5,685 bases of DNA. Origin: an uncultured Lachnospiraceae bacterium (GTDB taxonomy: Bacteria > Bacillota > Clostridia > Lachnospirales > Lachnospiraceae). Where the stretch lies: NCBI GenBank assembly GCA_910585255.1, contig CAJUEI010000224.1:1-5685 (forward strand). Direction: 5' to 3'. The position numbers and the translations under genes are program-made. Below are positions 1 through 4,627 of this stretch, piece by piece. Within the stretch, counting starts at the first letter, position 1. Each line of letters begins with the position of its first letter. Below the pieces are notes generated by a model that made no database searches, had not been told where the DNA came from, and worked only from the letters and a program-made list of their open reading frames with translations.

Positions 1-110
1 CGAATATCTTCAATTACATGATAATGCTCTTTTTCAAAAGTTTCCGCAATATCCAAACTTGTTACCGCTGCCATCTCCTCTTTATTGATTCTCATAATTT
101 CCACTAACAT
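1..110 (-). CDS. Rha-family phage regulatory protein, N-terminal part (runs off window)
   Basis: Only about the first 36 residues are inside the window; the gene continues past the left edge. Seen: after a leader MLVEIMRINKEEM comes a stretch reading TSLDIAETFEKEHYHVIEDI. This fits the opening of the phage Rha domain (Phage_pRha), where a conserved S-x-x-(I/V)-A-x-x-F-x-K-x-H-x-x-V-x-x-D-I pattern marks the winged-helix-like N-terminus. Rha proteins are temperate-phage regulators. The start is set by a perfect GGAGG (complement of 120-124) 9 nt before the ATG at 108-110; an internal ATG five codons later has no comparable site. It is the last visible gene of the minus-strand series and is separated from the ERCC4 nuclease by the repeat array, whose last copy contains this ribosome site. 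The family call rests on the N-terminal pattern alone. Confidence 0.7.
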   Translation of the reverse strand, partial: MLVEIMRINKEEMAAVTSLDIAETFEKEHYHVIEDI

Positions 111-119
111 ACTTTTTTA

Positions 120-410
120 CCTCCACGTATTTATTTTTTTTTGTACTTTTTTGTACTTTTTTGGTGATTTCTTTCCCACGCATTATCGTGTATATAAATT
201 CTATTTTACTTGGAAATTCAAGGTTTTTCCCCTTGCACCTATACCATGTCATTAAACCTCTTTTTTTGGTGTGCATTTTTGTGCATTTTGGTATTTTTCT
301 CCTCCTGCGTATATCGTGTAAAGAAATTCTTTTTTTGCTCGAACTTTCCCGAATTTTCCTCCTGCATGTTATCGTGTTGCAAAACTCTTTTTTTGTGTCG
401 CTTTTCGCAA
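120..410 (-). repeat. Tandem array of degenerate modules: conserved core plus 10-bp doublet
   Basis: There is no convincing gene here. Read on the minus strand, five modules follow one another: cores at 358-394, 301-336, 229-267, 175-207 and 120-142. The core reads A-tract (about A7), GAG or GAA, TTT, a few variable bases, ACACGATA, 2-4 bases, then GC-A/T-GGAGG. The ACACGATA word is exact in the cores at 358, 301 and 175, degenerate at 229 (ACATGGTA) and absent at 120. Upstream of each core is a short word written twice, different in every module: plus-strand TTGTACTTTT twice (141-160), GTGCATTTT(T/G) twice (271-290), CGAA at 340 and 350, CTTGG/CAAGG at 209 and 219, and TCGC at 398 and 405. 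Spacing is 10 bp in four of five. Core-to-core spacing is about 57-71 bp. The last core carries the rha ribosome site. Function unknown. Confidence 0.6.
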
Positions 411-413
411 GAA

Positions 414-920
414 TTACTTCAACTGCTCCCTTGCATAATACTGGAAAGTAGACACAATGAAATATCCACTGTATTGACGGTCAATAAAATGTATATGACA
501 CCCGAACCGACTTTCCCATGTTTTCAGTGATGCCATAAAAGCAATCGGAGAAAGTTCGGTTTTATATGTATGATTAATAATGTCAGTATAGCCACCCGGA
601 TGCTCCACCATCAAATAAACCTTTGCCCCACAATTTCCAGCTTTCAAAAACTCCGTTTCAAACTGCTGCCTTTTCTGTGCAAGATTACCGCTTAATTCTT
701 CCAGTGTCGCTTTTCGCTCAATACAAATATCTTGATGAAAATAAAGGTCTATTCCGGCAGCAGATGAAGGAAGCAGAAAACTATAGTCCCCATAATCTAA
801 CTTTGTAACCTGATAAGGAATCCCCTGTTTCTCAAAATAGGCTAAAATATGTTGATTCTTCTTTTCACGGCTATCTACCAAAATCACCATCTTCCTTACT
901 AGGTCTTTTATTTTCTCCAT
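414..920 (-). CDS. ERCC4/XPF-type nuclease domain protein
   Basis: A 168-residue protein that is essentially a single ERCC4-type nuclease domain. Seen: strand-forming VILVDSREK at about residues 12-20, LDYGDYSF at 41-48 and ICIERKATLEEL at 65-76. These match the family's V-D-x-R-E, G-D and E-R-K signature, in which Asp45 of GDY and Glu68/Arg69/Lys70 of ERK would hold the divalent metal and cut branched or structured DNA. XPF proteins typically read ERKx3D; here the following acid is Glu74/75. There is no helicase or HhH domain, as in small phage and plasmid members, which may supply the second half of a dimer or act with a partner. The ATG at 918-920 has only a weak purine stretch upstream and lies 17 nt after the preceding gene's stop, so translational coupling is possible. 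Met11 is an alternative start. A role in processing replication intermediates is inferred from the family and the neighbouring primase. Confidence 0.85.
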   Translation of the reverse strand: MEKIKDLVRKMVILVDSREKKNQHILAYFEKQGIPYQVTKLDYGDYSFLLPSSAAGIDLYFHQDICIERKATLEELSGNLAQKRQQFETEFLKAGNCGAKVYLMVEHPGGYTDIINHTYKTELSPIAFMASLKTWESRFGCHIHFIDRQYSGYFIVSTFQYYAREQLK

Positions 921-937
921 TGTGAATCAATACTCTT

Positions 938-1261
938 TCAAAAACTGATACCCCTTTCTGTCAATATTTTATCCAAATTGCTGTAAAACTGCCTACGGAG
1001 TGCATAAAAATCCGTTCTTCCAACTGAAACACGCCCTAACTCGGAATATTCCATTCTGTCAAAAGATTTTCCCTCTGTTACTGATTTTATAATAAAAGCG
1101 GCTACTCCATCTGGGAAACCTTTACACGCTTGCAAAAGTGTTTCCCGATCATACTGTCCTTTTCTGCACTCTGCTTTTAATTCCCGATACCGTTCTTTGC
1201 TCATTCCAAGTTCCTGAAAACTCAACCTTACTATCGTTTCTTTCAACTTTTCCTTTGACAC
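938..1261 (-). CDS. Small protein of unknown function (107 aa)
   Basis: I do not recognise this gene with certainty. It starts at GTG (1259-1261), chosen because a good AAGGAG site (GGAG = complement of 1271-1274) lies 9 nt upstream. The product is soluble, charged and predicted helical, with no signal peptide or membrane segment. The C-terminal third (LGRVSVGRTDFYALRRQFY) resembles the tail of small phage proteins that end in a helix-turn-helix-like R-x-x-F-Y-x-x-R-R motif, such as RinA/ArpU-type late activators. That resemblance is weak, so DNA binding is only a suggestion. It lies between the 71-aa gene (73 bp away) and the ERCC4 nuclease (17 bp away) in the same orientation, so probably in the same transcript. 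Length and base composition match its neighbours. Confidence 0.75.
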   Translation of the reverse strand: MSKEKLKETIVRLSFQELGMSKERYRELKAECRKGQYDRETLLQACKGFPDGVAAFIIKSVTEGKSFDRMEYSELGRVSVGRTDFYALRRQFYSNLDKILTERGISF

Positions 1262-1270
1262 TGCAAGCCA

Positions 1271-1278
1271 CTCCTTTT
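1271..1278 (-). promoter_or_regulatory. Ribosome binding site selecting a GTG start
   Basis: The complement reads AAAAGGAG, 9 nt before the GTG at 1259-1261. No ATG nearby has a site of this quality, so it decides the start of the 107-aa gene. Confidence 0.7.
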
Positions 1279-1334
1279 ATAATTAAATTAAGCGTTAAAG
1301 GGGCTTGCTTGTCAGGCTCTTTTTTATTGGCAAT

Positions 1335-1550
1335 TTATATCATTTTGCTTTTTCGCTCCAATTCATTCAAAACCGCAAGAATCAAATCCTTGCATAAAGG
1401 ACAACGATACTTTTGATTGATTGCCGCTGCCTCTTCTATAGCAGATTCCCAAAATTCATCTGTATTTTCCACGTAATAATATTTCTTAAAAAACGTCCAG
1501 ACTTCCCCGAAATAGGAAAATTCCGTTTTCATCTGCTCATTGGTTGCCAC
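1335..1550 (-). CDS. Small protein of unknown function with a CxxC pair (71 aa)
   Basis: No family is recognised. The protein is rich in aromatic and acidic residues in its first half (EVWTFFKKYYYVENTDEFW) and helical at the C-terminus. A single CPLC motif sits near residue 50 in QKYRCPLCKDLILAVLNELE; one CxxC is not enough to claim a zinc finger, though a dimer could share a metal. The GTG start at 1548-1550 is supported by GGGAGG (complement of 1560-1565) exactly 9 nt upstream, inside the end of the preceding gene. The two genes overlap by 14 nt, which suggests translational coupling. Alternative start: Met7, without a comparable ribosome site. It belongs to the small-gene block just past the putative origin, a position that in phage satellites often holds accessory or helper-interference genes. 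No specific function can be inferred. Confidence 0.7.
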   Translation of the reverse strand: MATNEQMKTEFSYFGEVWTFFKKYYYVENTDEFWESAIEEAAAINQKYRCPLCKDLILAVLNELERKSKMI

Positions 1551-1791
1551 TCAATTCAACCTCCCAACATTTCCGCTTTAACAATTCATAAATTTCCAAT
1601 AACTGATTTTGGTTCTGTGGCTCCTGTCTTACCTTTGTTTCAAAATCCTGTTGCATTTCGGAAAGAATATAGTTTCTCTGTCCTATAGTTTCAACCTCTG
1701 CAATCGTTCCCCGGTATTTGTCATAAAATGCCGTGACAATAGCAGGGCACTCCGGCACATCTGCTAAATCTATAAATCCTTTCCCTTTCAT
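1537..1791 (-). CDS. Small protein of unknown function (84 aa)
   Basis: No family is recognised. It starts at ATG 1789-1791 with GAGAGGAG (GGAG = complement of 1797-1800) about 5 nt upstream. The sequence is soluble and mostly helical: a short N-terminal stretch (MKGKGFIDLADVPECPAIV), then a long charged region (AEVETIGQRNYILSEMQQDF onward) with coiled-coil-like heptad character, ending EVELSGNQ. It has no signal peptide or membrane segment. It is the first gene after the iteron-rich origin, and its end overlaps the start of the 71-aa gene by 14 nt. Helical small proteins here may bind nucleic acid or a partner, but that is a guess. The strong ribosome site and the overlap with a downstream ribosome site make it a real gene. 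Confidence 0.7.
   Translation of the reverse strand: MKGKGFIDLADVPECPAIVTAFYDKYRGTIAEVETIGQRNYILSEMQQDFETKVRQEPQNQNQLLEIYELLKRKCWEVELSGNQ
1560..1565 (-). promoter_or_regulatory. Ribosome binding site inside the upstream gene, selecting a GTG start
   Basis: The complement reads GGGAGG and lies 9 nt before the GTG at 1548-1550, within the last codons of the 84-aa gene. It fixes the 14-nt overlap between the two genes. Confidence 0.7.
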
Positions 1792-1857
1792 AAAATCTCC
1801 TCTCTAGCATACTCAAATGCCAATCAATATTTTTATTAAAATCCGTTACCAAAACCA

Positions 1858-2061
1858 AAAAGGGCAAAAGGGCAAATTTTTTTCGCCGTTTTCCTTTATA
1901 TGTATAAATACCCCATACCACATACTTTTTATAAAATCTCTAAAATATATCTATATAAACTGCCCTTTTGCCCTAAATGCAGTAAATACAAGGATTTGAG
2001 TGGGGCAGATATACCAAAAACTGCTGCCCTAAAACTGCCCTAAATGCTCCAAAATCTGCCC
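1858..2061. other. Putative replication origin: GGGCA iterons around an AT-rich core
   Basis: This gap between the primase-helicase and the 84-aa gene contains a perfect 14-bp inverted repeat, AGGGCAAAAGGGCA at 1861-1874 and its complement at 1961-1974. Each arm is itself two GGGCA words 8 bp apart. The arms flank 86 bp that is strongly AT-rich, a natural unwinding region. More copies lie to the right: 2003-2007 on plus; 2025-2029, 2036-2040 and 2057-2061 on minus, mostly as TTTAGGGCAG. Established: P4 alpha protein and SaPI Rep helicases bind short iterons near their own genes, and SaPI origins have iteron sets on both sides of an AT-rich stretch. Inference: this is the element's origin, recognised by the C-terminal part of the adjacent primase-helicase. 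A promoter for the small-gene block may also sit near 1800-1860 (TTGGTT, 17 nt, TAAAAA on minus), but it is weak. Confidence 0.65.
1861..1974. repeat. 14-bp perfect inverted repeat of double iterons
   Basis: The arms AGGGCAAAAGGGCA (1861-1874) and TGCCCTTTTGCCCT (1961-1974) are exact complements with an 86-bp AT-rich spacer. The spacer is too long for an ordinary terminator, and the arms share the GGGCA word with further copies next to them. Paired protein-binding sites are therefore more likely than an RNA hairpin. Confidence 0.8.
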
Positions 2062-2063
2062 TA

Positions 2064-2375
2064 TCAGCCAAAAGGTAGTTTCTCCTGATAGTCCACCGGA
2101 ATTGTCATAAAACCATCTTGGGCAGTTTTGGGGGCAGGTGTGGGGCTGCTTTTTTCATCAGAAATGCCCTTAAAATATCTGTAACTGCCACTCTTAAAAT
2201 CCTTGTAACCCTTTACTCTCAAACTTTTGTAAAAATTATTCTTTGTAAGACTTTGGCGATTTGTATCTTCACAATATTTTTCATAACGGCTATACAGTTC
2301 CGTCCGTTCACTCCTGCTGCCCTCGTCCAAAACACACGCTTCCACAAGGAACGCCTGTACTGTGTCACTGTCCAT
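2064..2375 (-). CDS. Primase fragment 4: C-terminal DNA-binding-like domain
   Basis: This piece is in exactly the same frame as the helicase, separated from it only by TAG-Leu-Arg. The text (L-R-M-D-SDTVQAFLVEACVLDEG, then RTELYSRYEKYCEDTNRQSL, NNFYKSLRVKGYKDFKSGSY) matches the C-terminus of phage/plasmid P4-family primases, a winged-helix-like domain. In P4 alpha the C-terminus binds the origin iterons. The ATG at 2373-2375 has no ribosome site, so it would not be translated efficiently by itself. The last part (EKSSPTPAPKTAQ) is a flexible tail, and its DNA carries two more GGGCA words (2120-2124, 2132-2136 on plus). The gene ends 3 bp from the nearest origin iteron. Confidence 0.75.
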   Translation of the reverse strand: MDSDTVQAFLVEACVLDEGSRSERTELYSRYEKYCEDTNRQSLTKNNFYKSLRVKGYKDFKSGSYRYFKGISDEKSSPTPAPKTAQDGFMTIPVDYQEKLPFG

Positions 2376-2381
2376 GCGTAA

Positions 2382-3407
2382 CTATGTAACGGCTTTTTCA
2401 GATTCAGCAGAGGTTACAATAATTTCATTCTCATACATTCTTTCAAGTGCCTGCACCGAAAGCCATAGAAAATAGTCAATTTCCTGCAATAGTTCATTCA
2501 ACAGATTAGGGTTCTTTTTCTCTGGCACTCTGTCCATAAGCAATACCAAAAGCCGCCGATAAAAACCATTTGTTTTTTCAGCCTTTACAACAGGCAATTC
2601 ATTGGTGGAAAATATCAGCTTTGCATAATTCTTGAAAGAAATAGCATCACGCCCCTTTTGCTCTGCTCTAAGGGTATCTTCTCCTAAAACCTTTTTAATG
2701 ATTGCTGTATCTTCCAGTGCGGATATTTCCAAATCTGCACAGCTATTCAGTAGCTTACCCATAAGCCCGAAACTTGCAAATCTCTGTTGTAAGTCGGTCA
2801 GACTGATATTTGACAAATTCTGACTTCCAACGGATGCTTCCATCAACCTAATAAATGTGCTTTTTCCACTACCACCTTCTCCAAGTAATACAAGAAACTT
2901 CTGTTGTCCCACATCCTTTGTATGTGCATATCCTGAAAACTGCAAAAGCATTTCCCGGCTGTCTGGCTTCGGGCAAATAAACTTTAAAAATTCCTCTATC
3001 CTTTTCCCCTCATGCACTACTCCCGGCTTGTACTCATGTGGTATCTGATTAATAGCTTTATATTTTGGGCTATGTGGCAGCAGACGTTTTTTCTTGCAAT
3101 CGTACATCCCATTTTCAAAACATATCCAATGTGCTGGATAATGGTTCAATTCTTCAAAAGACACTTCAAGGGATATATCACAAAGGAAACGATCATATAT
3201 CCTTTTCAGCGTGGTACTTTTAATAAACTGCGGATATATCAGCTTGCTAATTATTGTTTTCAGCCTTGCACCACTTACATCAGCCTTAAAATAGCCACCA
3301 TCATAAATATAAACTGTGCCACCACACACAAACAAATCCTGCTGTCCTTTTATATATTTAAAAATAGCTTCATCAAATACGCCCGTTGGGATGCCTTTAT
3401 TGTTCAC
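2382..3407 (-). CDS. Primase fragment 3: SF3/D5 helicase domain
   Basis: This open frame of up to 341 codons holds the motor of the replicase. After a D5-like N-terminal region (GVFDEAIFKYI, LFVCGGTVYIYDGGYF) come Walker A GEGGSGKST at 176-184, Walker B-like LLNSCADLE at about 219-227, the SF3 motif C LIFSTNELP at 264-272 with sensor Asn269, and arginines in GFYRRLLVL (Arg284/285). These make hexameric ATP-driven helicases of the P4 alpha and poxvirus D5 type. The GTG at 3405-3407 overlaps the Toprim-frame TGA as GTGA but has no ribosome site. The homologous reading also continues upstream of it (DLSQFHL), so it is probably not a natural start. The frame ends at TAG 2382-2384 after ESEKAVT. 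Confidence 0.8.
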   Translation of the reverse strand: MNNKGIPTGVFDEAIFKYIKGQQDLFVCGGTVYIYDGGYFKADVSGARLKTIISKLIYPQFIKSTTLKRIYDRFLCDISLEVSFEELNHYPAHWICFENGMYDCKKKRLLPHSPKYKAINQIPHEYKPGVVHEGKRIEEFLKFICPKPDSREMLLQFSGYAHTKDVGQQKFLVLLGEGGSGKSTFIRLMEASVGSQNLSNISLTDLQQRFASFGLMGKLLNSCADLEISALEDTAIIKKVLGEDTLRAEQKGRDAISFKNYAKLIFSTNELPVVKAEKTNGFYRRLLVLLMDRVPEKKNPNLLNELLQEIDYFLWLSVQALERMYENEIIVTSAESEKAVT

Positions 3408-3850
3408 AAGATGAAACTGTGATAAGTCAGGTGTGTTTTTCCCCCTACTCTTTTTTCTGTAACGGCTTTATCCTGCTGCAAAAGGCTTTCAAATTCTTCC
3501 TTACTATGTCCTGCTGCAAAATAGTCCGATATATCAGCTTTTGGAATATCTGGCACTGGAACTATCACCCTTGCACTTTTCGCTATTCCCTGCAAATCGC
3601 TCTGAATAATATTTGCAACACGCCACCCTGGTTCGTCATTGTCAGCCAGTACATAGACAACCGCCCCTTTGCATAGCTGCACCATATCTACCGCCCAATC
3701 ATTCACACCACCATAGGAAAAAGCTGTATATCCTTGTTTTACTAGAGTATCCACATCTTTTTCACCCTCTGGTATAAAAATTGGTTTTCCCTCTGAAACT
3801 GCCTTATGTATAGCTTGTACATCCCCATAGACGGCTTTTAATTCCTTCCT
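3404..3850 (-). CDS. Primase fragment 2: Toprim catalytic domain (no start of its own)
   Basis: This open stretch continues fragment 1 in another frame: KELKAVYGDVQAIHKAV, then the Toprim core. The catalytic glutamate is in IPEGEKD (codon 3767-3769) and the DxD pair is in VLADNDEPG (codons 3641-3643 and 3635-3637), the metal site used for primer synthesis. A GTG at 3752-3754 could be taken as a start, but it falls just after the EGEKD motif and would delete the catalytic glutamate, so I do not accept it. The C-terminal tail after DKAVTEK reads into nonsense (GGKTHLTYHSFIL) and stops at TGA 3404-3406. The true continuation (SRGKNTPDLSQFHLVNNKG) lies in the -1 frame from about 3443. Confidence 0.7.
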   Translation of the reverse strand, partial: RKELKAVYGDVQAIHKAVSEGKPIFIPEGEKDVDTLVKQGYTAFSYGGVNDWAVDMVQLCKGAVVYVLADNDEPGWRVANIIQSDLQGIAKSARVIVPVPDIPKADISDYFAAGHSKEEFESLLQQDKAVTEKRVGGKTHLTYHSFIL

Positions 3851-4239
3851 CGTAATCCATAAGTAAAACGCTCGTTTTCCAGTATTCCATATAGCATCTT
3901 TTTCCCTTGCATCCGTACCTTAGTAAAAGCATAACTGCCGTTAAGAGAAACATAATTGTAAACCGCCTCGATTTTCCTTTTTTCCCGGCTCTCAACATAG
4001 GCTTGCCAACTGCTGCTAGTTCGCTTTTCTTCATAGAACAAATCAGACATTTTCAACCCTACCGCTTGCAGTACATCTTCTGTTTTACATCCTGCATGGC
4101 AACAAAACAGGGCAGAAACACTTCCTTCTGTGATGGTCAAGGAAGCCTGATTATCTTTATGTGCTGGACAGATACACTGTGACTTATTCCCATGACTTGA
4201 TTTCACTTGAAAATAAGATAATATTTTTTTATGCTCCAT
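3838..4239 (-). CDS. Primase fragment 1: CHC2 zinc-finger domain
   Basis: This is the N-terminal 133 residues of the primase-helicase. The zinc ribbon is clear: CICPAHKD at 22-29 and LFCCHAGCKTEDVLQAVGL at 44-62, giving probable ligands Cys24, His27, Cys47 (or Cys46) and Cys51. CHC2 domains of DnaG-like primases contact template DNA. After it come the linker LKMSDLFYEEK and a stretch RFTYGLRGR that normally runs straight into the Toprim domain, but this frame meets TAA at 3838-3840. The Toprim reading resumes in the -1 frame, with KELKAVYG at about 3824-3847. A strong ribosome site 5 nt before the ATG makes this the real start of the locus. Alone it would have no catalytic site. Confidence 0.75.
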   Translation of the reverse strand: MEHKKILSYFQVKSSHGNKSQCICPAHKDNQASLTITEGSVSALFCCHAGCKTEDVLQAVGLKMSDLFYEEKRTSSSWQAYVESREKRKIEAVYNYVSLNGSYAFTKVRMQGKKMLYGILENERFTYGLRGRN

Positions 4240-4282
4240 TATTACTCCTTACCCTACCATTCAGCTTGAGAATCTTACTCAT

Positions 4283-4495
4283 TTACTCACCCGATAAAGC
4301 ATCCATATATTCATCAACTTTAGAAACATTGATAAGATAACTTTTCCCAATCCGAACAACTGCCCCGGCATCTTCGGCAATCTTTCGCATGGTATTTCTG
4401 CCGACTCCATACCGCATACAAGCAGGCTCAATTTTTACAGTTTTAACTTCTGGCGTTTTTCTTTTTATCATTTCTTTTACTTTTAATGCTTCCAT
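4283..4495 (-). CDS. Small excisionase/MerR-like HTH protein (DUF6462-like)
   Basis: A basic protein of about 70 residues. Seen: KRKTPEVKTVKIEPACMRYG at the N-terminus, then VGRNTMRKIAEDAGAVVRIG, a helix-turn-helix followed by a KSYLINVSKVDEYMDAL wing and terminal helix. This is the fold of excisionases and MerR-like small proteins and looks like the DUF6462 family common on Clostridia mobile elements. Two ATGs are possible. The first (4499-4501) is only 2 nt from the AAAGGA site (complement of 4504-4509); the second (4493-4495) is 8 nt away, so I chose it. It is the first gene of the divergent operon facing the repressor, the place where Gram-positive phage islands carry AlpA/Xis-type regulators. 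Likely roles are activator of the replication operon or excision factor; which one cannot be told without an integrase in view. Confidence 0.75.
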   Translation of the reverse strand: MEALKVKEMIKRKTPEVKTVKIEPACMRYGVGRNTMRKIAEDAGAVVRIGKSYLINVSKVDEYMDALSGE

Positions 4496-4501
4496 GTTCA
4501 T

Positions 4502-4627
4502 TTTCCTTTCTGTTTGCTATTGATTATCTTGTGCCTTTATGCTAATATGGTTTTACCATGATGTTAGTATAAAAGTGAAGTTTTTACCAAAACTTTGTTA
4601 TTTGTGTATTTTAAGGGAGAATAATAA
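4502..4627. promoter_or_regulatory. Divergent promoter/operator region between repressor and replication operon
   Basis: Rightward promoter: TTGATT (4520-4525), 17 nt, TAATAT (4543-4548), leaving a leader of about 70 nt before AAGGGAGA and the repressor ATG. Leftward: TATACT (complement of 4566-4571) is the best -10, with no good -35 at 16-18 nt. Two small palindromes sit between and over these: ATGGT-TTT-ACCAT (4547-4559) and GTTTT-TACC-AAAAC (4580-4593). They share TTTTACCA (4551-4558 and 4582-4589), about three helical turns (31 bp) apart. Inference: these are operators of the adjacent XRE repressor; the first overlaps its own -10 (autoregulation) and both flank the leftward -10. Confidence 0.6.
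4520..4548 (+). promoter_or_regulatory. Sigma-A-type promoter of the repressor gene
   Basis: TTGATT and TAATAT are separated by exactly 17 nt and point to the repressor. The -10 overlaps the left arm of the ATGGT/ACCAT palindrome by two bases, so operator occupancy would block it. Confidence 0.6.

Larger units (their letters stand above)
2064..4239 (-). pseudogene. P4-type DNA primase-helicase (CHC2-Toprim-SF3/D5), interrupted three times
   Basis: Read as one locus, this encodes about 720 residues: zinc-finger primase, Toprim domain, SF3/D5 helicase and C-terminal domain, the order and approximate size of P4 alpha-type replicases of satellites and plasmids. Such a protein primes and unwinds DNA at its own origin. 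It is split by a frameshift at about 3838-3853 (CHC2 to Toprim), another at about 3434-3456 (Toprim to helicase) and an in-frame TAG at 2382-2384 (helicase to C-terminal domain). Each downstream piece continues exactly where the family would, with nothing else missing, so the damage is recent, an artefact, or recoded. Translation would start at ATG 4237-4239 behind AAGGAG (complement of 4245-4250). The HTH gene lies just upstream and the iterons just downstream. If all three lesions are real and not bypassed, the element cannot replicate by itself. Confidence 0.75.

Noticed and set aside
82..276. Minus-strand ORF of 64 codons, whose frame is open further up to the end of the ERCC4 gene and encodes a Lys/Arg-rich, repeat-like protein
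   Set aside because: It covers the repeat array and overlaps the rha start. The repeat cores are conserved in DNA but shift frame between modules, and the ATG has no ribosome site at a proper distance.
120..410. CRISPR array
   Set aside because: The cores are degenerate and of unequal length, the intervening parts contain internal doublets rather than unique spacers, and no cas gene is present.
161..530. Two overlapping plus-strand ORFs (96 and 106 codons)
   Set aside because: They arise from T-rich repeats (Phe/Leu-rich translation) and run into the antisense of the ERCC4 gene; no ribosome site or family resemblance.
1290..1330. Possible terminator between the 71-aa and 107-aa genes
   Set aside because: The GC-rich words there (GGGGCTTGCTTGTCAGGCTC on plus) do not form a continuous stem; only a mismatched 5-bp palindrome is possible.
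1721..1921. Minus-strand ORF of 66 codons reading from the origin into the 84-aa gene
   Set aside because: Out of frame with the better supported 84-aa gene and crossing the iteron arm; no ribosome site at its ATG.
3012..3422. Plus-strand ORF of 136 codons opposite the helicase
   Set aside because: Shadow of the helicase: that strand carries Walker A and motif C in frame, while the plus reading has no motif or ribosome site.
3804..4034. Minus-strand ORF of 76 codons within the primase
   Set aside because: Third-frame shadow. CHC2 motifs are in one frame and the Toprim glutamate in another; this frame carries neither.
4229..4282. 17-codon minus-strand leader ORF between the HTH gene (TAA-ATG adjacency) and the primase start
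   Set aside because: It could couple translation into the primase, but it has no ribosome site at a good distance and no recognisable content; the primase has its own strong site.
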